DNA from: Prostheceraeus crozeri
Taxonomy: Eukaryota > Platyhelminthes > Polycladida > Euryleptidae
Direction of reading: 5' to 3'
Length of the DNA stretch: 64,000 nt
Assembly: GCA_907163375.1 (NCBI GenBank)
Contig: CAJQUW010008655.1
Location: forward strand, 315,001 to 379,000
Part shown: piece after piece, positions 1 to 10,700 of the stretch
How positions within the stretch are numbered: position 1 is the stretch's first letter
How the letters are laid out: each line of letters begins with the position of its first letter
Made by a program: the position numbers and the translations under genes
Notes under the pieces: model-generated
The model's input: the letters and a program-made list of their open reading frames with translations, nothing else
Told to the model about the DNA's origin: nothing
The model's database searches: none

Positions 1-18
1 AACCTAAAGCCTCTAAGA

Positions 19-495
19 CAGTGGTCTTCAAAGTGTGGTACGCATATCATTTGGTGGTAAATGGGTAAACGCTATACAAAGTTGTAGAACGAATCCAAAA
101 ATCTGACAGAGAATTTTTCTCGAAATATGTCTTTAAGGTGCCGTCGCATGCCAAGTCGATAAGTTGTTCTTGCAAGACTGGTGATAGAGTAGGGCAGGTA
201 TTGTGAATAAACGGATCACGAACCCATGACAAAGTTGAGGCCCCTACAGACTATCATATTAGTACTATTATTATCATTATGTTATTATTGTTGTTAGTAG
301 TATACTAAAATCCTGAAAAATCATATGATTTGCAATCGCATGTCACATGTGAGAAAATAAGAAATTATCTGTCTTTTATTAGTGCTTTTTTAGTCGTCTA
401 TACCCATTATCATTCTTCCGAATAAAACTGTTGGTGCGCTTTGGGATCCTTATATTTGAAAGTGGTACGCCAAGCAAAAAGTGCGAAGACCACTG
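19..495 (-). mobile_element. Non-autonomous hAT transposon relic with C-terminal transposase remnant
   Basis: The ends are inverted copies beginning CAGTGGTCTTC on the left and the same read in reverse on the right. They are flanked by an 8-bp duplication (CTCTAAGA at 11-18, CTCTAATA at 496-503, 7 of 8 identical), the hAT hallmark. On the minus strand, 47-232 encodes about 61 residues matching my recollection of the C-terminal end of ZBED/Charlie-type hAT transposases (WVRDPF, LQEQLIDLACDGTLK, then SLSDFWI). Only this terminal piece remains, so the copy is an internal deletion derivative. At 477 bp it is far shorter than an autonomous hAT. The family call rests on ends, duplication and peptide together; the subfamily is uncertain. 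Confidence 0.75.
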
Positions 496-503
496 CTCTA
501 ATA

Positions 504-768
504 GACCGCTATTGCGGACTATGCCTCAACCCCTCTGCTGAGTTACCGTTCTATCAGCGGTGGAGGTCCCGTTCCATGAACTTTTTTCCTTAATCAAAAT
601 GATAAAATTGCATCATTATTCATTTTATGTGCTATTTTCTTGAACTATGCAGAAATGGGTGTGTAAGTAGTATGTATGCTGTTGTCATAAAATGTTTTAC
701 ATCAAATCAATCATGTATTACCCAATGCTTATATGAACTTACGATGACACAAGATAATTATTTTACTC
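504..768. other. Spacer, nothing recognised
   Basis: AT-rich DNA between two transposons. I see no coding or RNA signal. Confidence 0.5.
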
Positions 769-900
769 CAGAGTTGATCATGAAAAACTGACCACCTAAA
801 TTTCGTTGAAGTTCAGTCGATTCTAATCCTTTCCAATCGTATCGCACAACAACGTGCCATACATCATTCGAGAGCAGTGATCAAAATATGAAAATCAAGT
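769..900 (+). repeat. Left terminal inverted repeat of the 769-2447 element
   Basis: The outer 107 bp match the right arm (2341-2447) at about 97 percent identity by eye. Confidence 0.8.
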
Positions 901-2255
901 TATATTTATATTATAAGTTATATTCATATAATTCTTTTTCATACTTCTTCAATTGTAGGTTGCAGAACGAGTGATTGATCGAGACCGCAGGCCGAGATCA
1001 ATCGAGAGTTCTGTAACATAATTGTTGTACACTTGTACACTGCGCCAGCCGTGCTTGCAAGTGATTTATAAAACTGCGGTAATTTATTCCTTGTTTTAAC
1101 AATAAAGAGCAGTTTCCAGATGTCTGCGGATTGAATAGCACCGACATGCATGTAGGTGTAATTCTCTTTCAGATTCGAAGAATTCAGATCATTACGCAAA
1201 AGTTTTCTCGATAATGTTAGGTCCTCCGATCATTTTAAAAAAGTTAGCAGGCGCATGAAAAAACGTTCACAAACTTCTTTGTAGAACTTGACATCGACTG
1301 TGTCTCTTTGCTGTGTGATCCGGTTGATAACAGTCACTGAAACTTTGCACAATTTGGCGTGTTTAATGTTGAACTGGCTGCTTATTGTTCGATTGCTATG
1401 GTATTTAGTCAGCAGATAGTGCCATTTCATTTGCGTTACATGTTCCAATGTTTCCCTTCTAGTCAAACGGAAGAAGAGACGACCTGTCTAATTCTGTGCT
1501 TCTATCAGATATCGAAGTTACCAGATATCTATGCACGGCTAAGGTGCTTGGCAATGTCGGAAGTAATACATGTTTGACCGGCATAGCAACACATTTTTGA
1601 CATTGCATCAGTAGGCCTGCTTCATTTACAATAGAAGAATCCATGTGGTCACAAAAAGAAAAATGATGGTTTGCAAGTAATTTGCTGTCACATCACTTGC
1701 TGATGGTGTATCTGCAAGCGATTCGCAGATCGAGTTGGAAGAAGTGAAAACGACACTGTAACAGCATATGCAAAGTCAGTGTGCAACAATATTTGTTTTC
1801 ATTTCCGCAAAGGTCAACAAACACCATGTGAGGTGAACGAAGGTTCAAAACAAGACAATTAGCGAAGGCATGTCTTTGTTCTCTCAAAGCGGCTGCGATT
1901 GTTTACCTTCATTGTTTGTGTACTTTTGCGGAAATGGAAACAAATGTTAAGGAAGTTTGAAAGCGAACTATTGAACTTACATGAATATTACTTACATGTT
2001 CGTACTCACATCGCAAGGATTCTGAAGATACCAAACATGAACACTTTTGATGAAAAAGAGAGAATATAACATTTTCAACCAAAAAGTTCATGATTTTGTG
2101 ATAAGTTCACGATATCACTAATTTTTCATTAGTTCTCCGATTTTGATGAACAGTATGTCAAGAGAGAGAGCTCAGAAAATGCTCCTTCTCCTCGTGTCTG
2201 ATTCATTATCATACTCACATGTTTTCATTTTGAAAAATAGCGATTTGTAAATTGA

Positions 2256-2447
2256 GCGATTTTCATATTTTGAGCACTGCTCAAGAAATTCAATGACAGA
2301 TGCAAGTCTATCATGGATCATTTTAAAGCTGAGAATGCAAGCTCTCGAACGATGTATGGCACGTTGTTGTGCGATACGATTGGAAAGGATTAGAATCGAT
2401 TGAACTTCAACGAAATTTAGGTGGTCAGTTTTTTATGATCAACTCTG
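2256..2447 (-). repeat. Right terminal inverted repeat of the 769-2447 element
   Basis: Reverse complement of the left arm. It carries about 60 extra bases (roughly 2282-2340) that are absent on the left. Confidence 0.75.
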
Positions 2448-2770
2448 TACGGTCTATCGTTGTCTAACAGCTTAATGGCTTTTGATCTTTACCCGTAATA
2501 ATTGTTAATCAAAACATCAAACGTCACGAAATGGTAAACAAAATCTATATCATGTAAGTCTAGAAAGAAGAAACCGTGCTAGAAAGATGGCGGTCTTTAT
2601 CTTTGACCATTTGTTAGGATAGCGATCTTTTGAAAGTCATCGTGAAAAATGCCTTCCAGTTTATGACCATCAATAGCATTCACATGGCCCCTAACAAATG
2701 TACAAACCAACAAAAGAGCAAACTTAACAGTGACCAATTTTCCTTGATTTAATGAACTATTGTCATACTA
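2448..2770. other. Downstream flank of the first LRR gene
   Basis: Non-coding. On the minus strand an ATTAAA hexamer (2748-2753) lies about 18 bases past the stop codon of the LRR gene and could be its polyadenylation signal. Nothing else was recognised. Confidence 0.4.
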
Positions 2771-4354
2771 TTAATGGAGGAGAAAGCAGGCTAAAAAAAG
2801 AGAAGTCAAGTGAATGAAAAGGTTAGCAACTAATTTGACATGATCACATGTGGCTATATCAACACAACGACATGTTTTCTCTGCAAGTGAATCTGCTCTC
2901 CTTGAAATATGCTTGAAATTTGAAGAGCACCGACGCTTCATTATTGCTACAAACTTATCAAGATTCATCCACTTGTAATACTTTCTGGGCTTCGTCGACA
3001 TATTTCTCAAATCATCTGAACAAACGTTGTCTACCCTGAGACAGTCCACATGAAAAATGTCGTTTATTTGTCCACTTCTGTTATATCCATGAAAAGATTT
3101 ATTCATCCATTCAATCATATTCAATAAATCGCAATCACAGAATGTCAAAGCCAATCTAAAATCCACGAGCGCTTCAGGGTTACGAATAAGAGATTTTACA
3201 TGAGTTGCATTCAGACGCGTTAGTCTAGCTAAGTTTATATACACATCTTGCCTCGATGATAACTCTTGGCCTATACTGTATTGAGTTAACAAGGGCATTT
3301 GGTACAGTCCATCAAAAACGTCGAGTGTGTCATACGTGCTGTAAATGTTGTATATGCTCACATTTAGTGTGGAAGCCACTCTTGAATCCATAAATTGTGA
3401 TAGGGGAATTGTAGAATAATTGTTAAGATGCAACGGTGTGAAGTTTATGAAGTCAAGCCTTTGAGGATATTTCGCAGGATTTTCTCCACAGACGTCACAG
3501 CGTAACAACGAAGAACAAAGATACAGCAGTTTGATGTCCACGAGATCAAGTGTCAGATGGCGCACAGAATTTATTCCATGACATGAAAAGTTGCTTGTAG
3601 CATCGACCTGTTCGAAATCTTTAAATAGTGCTAATTCCAAATTTGGAAGGTTGTTCATTGCAAGGTTATGTAATGTCGCATTGGTTCGAAATTGTAGCGC
3701 AGTAATAGACAGACAAGTAAGTGACGGCAAATTGTTGATAGCATAACTTTCCAATTCAAATGTTGGACTTGACATCTCGATTTCAAGAGATTGCAAATTC
3801 CTCATATTCGAAAATAAATGGCTCCCAATTCTGTTGATCTCCAAGTCGATAATCGAGATTTTTTGAATTGTATTTCGAATACCAATGAAGTCTAACGATT
3901 TTAAGACTGGTATGTCCAAGTTCTTCAAAGTTAAGAAGTGAATACCCTTCAAAGCACTTAAAAAAGAAGAATTGGATAATGGATGATTGATGAGATTTAA
4001 ATTTATCAATTTTGGAGTTTCATGAAATGTTTCTTCGTCAATGCTCATCAAGCCATTCCGACTTTCATTGTTACCTAAGTATTTAAAACTCCCTTTTATC
4101 ACAAGTGAACGAAGTTCAGTCAGTCCTCGTAAATGGGCTGCCGTTAAGTCTGTTGATCCCTCTTCGATATAAATCCTCAAGGCACGAATTTGAGACCGGC
4201 GAATATCAATTTCATCAAGAAGTTGAACTTGCCAAGTCGCTGTTTGACAATACACAAACCATTTGTCCTTAATGACTTGACATTTGTAATTCGCTTTAGA
4301 TTTCGTACTTTCGATGGCAAAAATTATCACAATAATCAAGTTTGTCAAATACAT
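2771..4354 (-). CDS. Intronless secreted/membrane-tethered LRR protein, Toll-like ectodomain without TIR (paralog 1)
   Basis: One uninterrupted 527-residue frame. The start is the ATG at 4354: the open frame extends 14 codons upstream only through a GTG, and no other in-frame ATG precedes a stop. Residues 1-21 form a signal peptide. C25 and C36 give an LRRNT-like pair. Leucine-rich repeats run from about residue 55 to 275, with repeated LxxLxL and NLPxL segments. A central motif, C-x5-C-x2-C-G-x2-P-x-K-x-P-Q, lies at 280-298. A C-terminal cap begins FCDC (C406, C408) followed by a W and by C438 and C445, as in LRRCT domains of Toll receptors. About ten N-x-S/T sites imply an extracellular chain. 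The last 22 residues are hydrophobic and uncharged, like a GPI-anchor signal or a short membrane anchor. There is no TIR domain. The gene is clearly paralogous to the one at 12398-14104. A recognition or adhesion role is inference; I cannot name the family. Confidence 0.85.
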   Translation of the reverse strand: MYLTNLIIVIIFAIESTKSKANYKCQVIKDKWFVYCQTATWQVQLLDEIDIRRSQIRALRIYIEEGSTDLTAAHLRGLTELRSLVIKGSFKYLGNNESRNGLMSIDEETFHETPKLINLNLINHPLSNSSFLSALKGIHFLTLKNLDIPVLKSLDFIGIRNTIQKISIIDLEINRIGSHLFSNMRNLQSLEIEMSSPTFELESYAINNLPSLTCLSITALQFRTNATLHNLAMNNLPNLELALFKDFEQVDATSNFSCHGINSVRHLTLDLVDIKLLYLCSSLLRCDVCGENPAKYPQRLDFINFTPLHLNNYSTIPLSQFMDSRVASTLNVSIYNIYSTYDTLDVFDGLYQMPLLTQYSIGQELSSRQDVYINLARLTRLNATHVKSLIRNPEALVDFRLALTFCDCDLLNMIEWMNKSFHGYNRSGQINDIFHVDCLRVDNVCSDDLRNMSTKPRKYYKWMNLDKFVAIMKRRCSSNFKHISRRADSLAEKTCRCVDIATCDHVKLVANLFIHLTSLFLACFLLH

Positions 4355-4435
4355 TGTATGTCGAAGAGAGAAGCTGTTGGACGCATTGGTATTCACGTCG
4401 ATTCGCGTAAGAGTGAAAGATCGTAAAGATTGTCA

Positions 4436-4445
4436 TTTATAAACA
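4436..4445 (-). promoter_or_regulatory. Candidate TATA box for the first LRR gene
   Basis: On the minus strand this reads GTTTATAAAT, 82 to 91 bases upstream of the ATG at 4354. That would leave a 5' leader of roughly 50 to 60 bases. It is suggestive only, because such strings are common in AT-rich DNA. Confidence 0.3.
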
Positions 4446-4955
4446 TCACTTGATGTTCAAGGTGTTGCTAACAGCCGTTATGCAGATCGCGGAAGAGTTT
4501 TTGGTTTGTCGATAGAAAATCAACAGAGCAATTGCAAATCGTATATATTTTGAGACTTTAGGAAAACAAATTGTGCATGTACAATCTGTTTCTCAATTTG
4601 ATTTTCCAACGCAATATTTGCCTCTCAGCCGCTGCATCCACAGGTGTTTGTTTTGAAAAATGGAAAATGATGAATTCGCATACACGTATCTGATCTTCAC
4701 ATCACAGAGGGCAAAGATGAGAGACAGTTTGAAAAGATTGACAAATTTGACACATGATTAAATGTGCAGTGGAAAATTTACATGCCAACTTTGACATATG
4801 ATGTCATATGTGTATTTTAGGTTGAAAATGCAAATCAATAATATCGACATTTGATCCTGCTGCTGCAGAAGTTGTATATTATCAGTTAGCTTGAATTTTA
4901 CAGGTCAGCATAATGATAAACGATTAAAATTGTTGGAATTAAGTAGTGCACGTTG
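4446..4955. other. Upstream flank of the first LRR gene
   Basis: No reading frame or RNA motif recognised. It ends at a possible hAT-like terminus at 4956. Confidence 0.4.
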
Positions 4956-5584
4956 CAAGGTTGGGCAAGAACTTGTATTGCGCATCCCCAATACACGTTT
5001 TGGGCCAAGACTTGGGTCAAAACCCAAAACCAAGCCCAAGTTTCAATGATTAGAATCAGGTAAATGAAGTGCATTCTTTGTATTTTGTGCTGACATAAAG
5101 ATTCTTCTATAGCCCAAAATTACTATTGGGCCCATGAGAAGTGTGCTATTAGTGGGAAGCGATTCCTTACTGCAATAACTGTATTGATTATCCGAAGTAC
5201 ATGTATTACGTTATAAAGCGTTCCTGTAATTTAAACTACACTGATATACTGACTATAATTAAAGATCTTTGATTTAATTATGATTGAGTTAAACATTGCT
5301 CATAACAAAGCGATTGTTTTCATTTAATCATTCAGAAATATATACATACTTAATAAACATTATAGCTACGTAGTCAGTGCATGGTTAAACATGTTTAGAA
5401 TAGGAAATTTTTGATAAAAAAGCAGAACTTCATGCTCTAATCATGAAGATTCAAATCAAAATATCAAATTTTATAACTTGATTTGTATATATGCAGCATT
5501 AGTAGAAGATCCAAGCTTTGTAGAGAAAAAGCAAGTTTCGCATCATTTATCCAAGGTCGACCTAAAGCCCAAGGTCCAACCTTG
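4956..5584. mobile_element. Possible small hAT-like element
   Basis: The left edge begins CAAGGTTGGGC and the right edge ends CCAACCTTG, giving a 9-bp inverted terminus, with related copies of CCAAGNCTTGGG-type words just inside both ends. The flanking bases (GCACGTTG and CACGACTT) resemble each other only with a gap, so a target duplication is not proven. The interior is AT-rich and non-coding. Confidence 0.35.
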
Positions 5585-5800
5585 CACGACTTGTAGTTGG
5601 GTACCTGCAGCAATCATTTGAAGAATTTGAGTGATGGTCAAACCTAGTATTTTCAGTTCCATGCTCATTTGAGACTCATAGCAAAACACATGAGAAAGTT
5701 TCTTAAAGCTATGCTGTTTTCCGGTAAGGCTACAGGTCCTTCCTCCAAATGGACGTCAGTGCAGGAACTTGAATACTTTACCAGCCGATCATTAATCTAT

Positions 5801-5985
5801 GTCTCCGTGGCACAGTGGCTAAGTGTTTGGCCTAGTGATCCTCTGCTCCAGAGGTCGAGCCCCAAAAGTGTCATTAGAAGTCGTCAGGAAAGGCATCCGA
5901 ACTAAAAGATCACAACACTCCAGATTAAAGTCAGCACCGACCAGGCCACCAGTTTGGGGAGAATTAGCGTTAAACCATCATTTTC
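5801..5985 (+). mobile_element. tRNA-derived SINE, family 1, copy 1
   Basis: The head has a polymerase III A box (TGGCACAGTGG, 5808-5818) and a B box (GGTCGAGCCC, 5853-5862). The body shares words such as GCATCTGAACTAAAAG-like, CACTCCAG-like and TTAGCGTTAAACC-like with a second copy at 20448-20630. Two copies sharing both head and body support a SINE rather than a tRNA gene. Confidence 0.65.
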
Positions 5986-7620
5986 ATTCAAGTGAAGTTT
6001 CTTTCTATACTACGGATCACATAAAAATATGAGATGATTCAGCAATTCTCAGTTTTTTATAAAACTGTAATTTTGAGCGCAGAAGAGTTGCAAAGATATC
6101 AAACGAAATGATCAAACATTTCCTCGATGACTGCAACCGTTATAAAAGTTGAAAATCAAAGATACCCGACTTGGATTAGCGGCGGAACTTCTGACAAAAG
6201 AAACCGCATCTTCTGTGAAACCCAAGTCCGCGTCTTGGTCAAAGTCCATTTACCATAGCTACTTCTAAATATTGGATTTATTGAAATTTACCTCTAATCC
6301 AAGTGAAGCAAGGGAGAGAAAAGTCGGAGAGGCCAAAGAAATACAGGAAATCGAAAAAGTCATCACGCAAACTTTACTTTAGTCGACCGCTTATCAGCTA
6401 CGATGTTGAAGATTAGGATCTTGTTCTACTTAAATAATCCCTAAGGGACTTCGCTTATTCCCCGCTATCATTTTGCTCACACGGATAGTTGCTGCGAAAC
6501 TCGACATTGTTTCATCAAGTCAGAATAAAAAGAGACTTATCTCGATTCTCGCTCGAAGAAAACTCCACTATATTCTCTTTAAAACAAAACGCAACTTTTT
6601 GCGGATTTTACTTTTGACTTCATGCGCTGCATGTTGATGAGTCATTCAAATGTAACACAAACATGTCTTTGCTCCACTTGAATTAATCTTAATCTAATAA
6701 ACCGCAACGACCTTTCGTTTTAGCCGCCGCGCATTCCCATGAAGTGAAATATTCAATCTAAGTGGAGAGTCTACTTGTAACTGGCGACATCCTCGTGTGG
6801 TTCCTCCTTGAGGTTTGACGATACGTGAGAATTTTTATATACCTGTAGTCAATTATGGCGAAATTTAACACCTTTAACCACAATATCAGTTGTTGTATTT
6901 ATTTATCCCTAGCATGAATTCCATAATCTGATACCAAAAATTTATGATATCAAATAAAAGTTTATGGCATTCATAATAATAAAAACCCAAGATTTACTAT
7001 TCTACGAGATTCATTAGAACATAAATGCTAATATGATTTCATTATGCTAAAAGTCTTTAAACATTTCTCATATATGATTCATAGGTATGACGCAAAACTT
7101 GTTGCTATTCCAGGCACATTCCTTGCACCGAATGGATTTGAAAATGACGCATTTAAAATCATTGCACCCACACATACTTAGTCAAATAAGTGACTTAATT
7201 AAATTACATGTTTGATTTCCTCAAAGTCATAGCTACATTTACGACAACATGAAATGTAGTCATTCTAGAAAACAGATGATTTTCTCGTGTCATCATAAAT
7301 TGTTGATTGCAGTTGGATAAACGTGCACCTTCATTTTTTACTTGTTTTTGTGATCATTATTATTCCAGGAGAGTTTAAAGCTTAAAGTACAGAACATGGA
7401 AAAGTTTCTATAGCATAATCTCTTACTGCGAAAATACTTTATGTCGTCTTATGGGAGTTACAGACTAAAATAAAGAAATAAACAGACAAGTACGATAGAT
7501 ATGACCACATTATTACAAAATATCATGCTAGCTCAATGAAGCACTATTTTGATGAATGAATATCTAAAGAGAATGACAACTATTAAGTCAATAAAGGACA
7601 TCAACACCCCGCGACCATAC
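5986..7620. other. Intergenic, nothing recognised
   Basis: About 1.6 kb without a convincing reading frame, RNA gene or repeat structure that I can identify. Confidence 0.45.
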
Positions 7621-7624
7621 TCGC

Positions 7625-7692
7625 CTGACCAAGGAATCGAAACGAAGTCCGCGGTGGAGACGAGCTCGCACCTACGCCACTAGGCCACGCTG
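7625..7692 (-). mobile_element. tRNA-like SINE head or tRNA pseudogene
   Basis: Read on the minus strand, an A box (TGGCCTAGTGG, 7677-7687) is followed by a B box (GTTTCGATTCC, 7633-7643) at tRNA-like spacing. I cannot fold a convincing acceptor stem by eye and see no second copy in the window, so a SINE head and a decayed tRNA are both possible. Confidence 0.45.
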
Positions 7693-7714
7693 ACATATAA
7701 AAGGAATTCGAGTG

Positions 7715-10700
7715 AAGGCAGAAATCATCTATGACACTCGAAGATCTTTCTTGAGCTCTGGAATACGAGAACATGCTAATGCAGACATTGGCCTACGCTG
7801 TAGTCAAAATCGATAACCGGAAAATGAACAAAACAAAGTGAATCAAGAACATTTTTATGAAAAATTGGTAGAAAATACAAAAATAAGATCTGTTTTATGG
7901 CAAATGAATCGCAGCGACGAACTAGAATCTAGCTAGAATCCTGCGAAAGCATTGTTTACTATCAAGGCACAATTCCTTTTTATGACACTGCATGTTTGTA
8001 GAAGTCATTCATTTGGTTTAGCGACATGATCGGAAGGTCCCCTCTGCTGTTTGGTAGCAAAATTCAATGTTTGGGCTTGCGCGAGCACCTTCGAGGTCCG
8101 CCGGACGTCATAATCATGAGCTTGAATTTAGTTTATTCATTAAGTTTATCACCACTCTAAGTTTTGAGTATTAAAGCTGAATCTTTAATAGAAAGTAAAC
8201 TTCATTTCACTATCTTGTTACTTGACAATATTGCTTCCTAATATAAGTAATTTGAGAGGCTGGAAGGAGAAAAACTTCATTAATTTAATATTTAATGCAA
8301 TTTAATATTTTACTAATGTTCGGGCTGCTCTCCTGCAAACAATCAAAACAAAGACTGTAAACTCGTAGAAAATTTGGAAACTATAGATATCTGTGATGGG
8401 TACAAAAATATCCATGGTAGCTCCTATCTTCTAATGTACTAAAATTATCCGATATCTTCGTTGAGGACAAATAAGTTGTTTTCAAAAGTTTAACATACAG
8501 AGATAGGAGAGTTTTCAGTATTTGAATATTACATAGTTTTTGATCAAAACGGTGCAGTTGATATGAGTTTTATGTAAAAACCTCTGTTCATATTGTAAAG
8601 TTGCTTCATATCAAGCATTGCATTTATGTGGGGGAAATCGTTCTCCTTTGAAATCCTGCAAGAAGTGAGACGCAGGCAGTCGGCCATCTTGCGGAAGGAA
8701 CACAGACTCTTGCGGTATTTATTTTATCAAGCACTAGTACATTTTTGCTGTTTTGTGGTTGTGAACTTAATGTAGCCTGCTGTTTTTGCGCGAGCGAGCG
8801 TAGCAATTAATCTTTCTTCAGGACTGCTGAAAGTTATCTTTTATATGCGTAGAAATCAGCATATTATTTCCTCGAAGTATTTTATACTCACTCGCTGAGT
8901 GTGAATGAAAGCTCGGGGTGTAAAACACTTTGTTCACTTACATCGTGAATTTTGAGGCGGCATTGAGCAATAAACTAAAAACTCACAAATAAATAAGGCT
9001 CAAGGGACTCTAGCTCTACAACATGCTTCCTGCAGATATACGTGAGATTGATATGAAGGATCCATAGCTGCATAATATAAATTGAAGTTAATGCACGACA
9101 GTAACCTTTTTTAACATTGTAAATGATCATAGTGACTCACAAGCACCAGCCTATCAAATTACTCATTGCTAAAAATTCTACATTTCAGTCATTCGGAGGA
9201 CTTCTCGAATTTTCAACATATAGAGCAATTTTTTCAATAAAGCATGATCGAAACACAACCTACATGAATTATTTTCTCTTGTCGCCTCATAGGTCCTAAT
9301 GACCTCGGGAGGGGCAGAAAGAAGCACAAATGTCAATAATAAATATAAAGATCTCAAATTTTAAAATATCAAAATGATCAAAACCAAAGACTTTCGAATG
9401 AAGCTTATGACTTGAACTGTATTGGATTTCTCATTATGTGAATATTTTTCCAGCTGATCATTATAGGCCTAGGAGCTACAACCTTGAGTTAAGAAATTGA
9501 GTACTTTATAAAGTATTTTTCACGCAGTTACTGTATGCATGCAAGGTGATTGGTGGAGTCGCATTATTTGTTTTATCGTAAAAATATGCTTATGGAAATT
9601 TCTCACCTTAAAATGCATGACTAATTAATTTTACTCTACAATATTCTCATCTCAGCTGTTATCTAACTGCTGTTTTCATCTCGATCTTCATGGACATCAT
9701 CTGATGAACAGTAGTCATGTTAAAATTGGTGCAACTTCCATAATTGATCAGAGAAATCATGCCGAATAGGTCATCCATGACAGAAGCGGAAGAAAACATT
9801 GATTTAAAATTACATTGAGACTATATTAATTTCATGCTATTTCCTGAAAGAATCAAATGTTTCTCAGGGTTTCTGAAGAGCCATTATTTCAGAAAGTCAA
9901 TCATTTCCTAAAACATCGATACACTGACAGTGACACTGTTCGGCTATCTAACATGCACTTTGAATTTGAATTTTGCTAGTGATGTAATGACGTTGAAAAC
10001 TTGATCAAAATATCTGTTAGAGAGAAATCCGTTGCCTGTCGATGCCATACAACAAATTATTTGAAATTTTGTTTTTGGGGCAACGATTGCTGATCCCAAC
10101 TACACAAGAACTACACAGAGATTGCAGCTACATTGAAAGAAATATTGCTCTCGTCATTACTTAATTAGTCCATGTGCGCAATTTGAAATACACTTGTATA
10201 CTCGACTTAATTAGGTTGGAAAAAATTTGATATTCGTGTTTCCTGTGTTGCCAATATCTCTCTAAAAATTTACTGACAATTTCGGCCACTCACAAGTTAG
10301 AAGTAGGGGTGTACCGATTAATCGGCCGATTATTTGCCGATTTGTGGTCTTTTGAAGATTTTTGTAAATTTTCATTCAAATGTGGTGACTGATCGAAAGA
10401 CGAGATTTTTTTTAGATAAGCTTTACTTTGCATACATTGTGCATTGAACTGCTAAACTAAATTCAAACAGCTTCTTTCTATCACTTCGATGATTGAGAAC
10501 AACTGAATTTTCCCATAGACTGGATTTTCATATTGATCATAAATACTGGTAAAAGTTATTTTCGCATGTTATCATGTATAAATGCACTTCATATTTTTTC
10601 GCCGAGCGTGGGCAGAAAAGCCCAGGATGGGAACCGGCCCAGAGTTTTCAGTCCGGGCCCGTAATCCAAGGCCCCAATTTCTGGTCACGTTGTAGATTTC

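Larger units (their letters stand above)
769..2447. mobile_element. Unclassified DNA transposon with long terminal inverted repeats
   Basis: Positions 769-875 and the reverse complement of 2341-2447 align over 107 bp with about three mismatches, both starting CAGAGTTGATCAT. The inverted similarity continues inward (about 876-900 against 2256-2285) after a roughly 60-bp insertion in the right arm. The right end is followed by TA, but the left end is preceded by TC, so no clean target duplication is visible. The interior holds only short minus-strand reading frames (939-1199, 1230-1466, 1459-1644) that I do not recognise. A second internal inverted repeat of about 34 bp pairs 1789-1822 with 1913-1946. 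Long ends and a 1.68-kb size would fit a Tc1/mariner or P-like element, but no transposase motif supports a choice. Confidence 0.7.

Noticed and set aside
4355-4396. 14-codon N-terminal extension of the first LRR protein
   Set aside because: It would need a GTG start. The in-frame ATG at 4354 begins exactly at the signal peptide.
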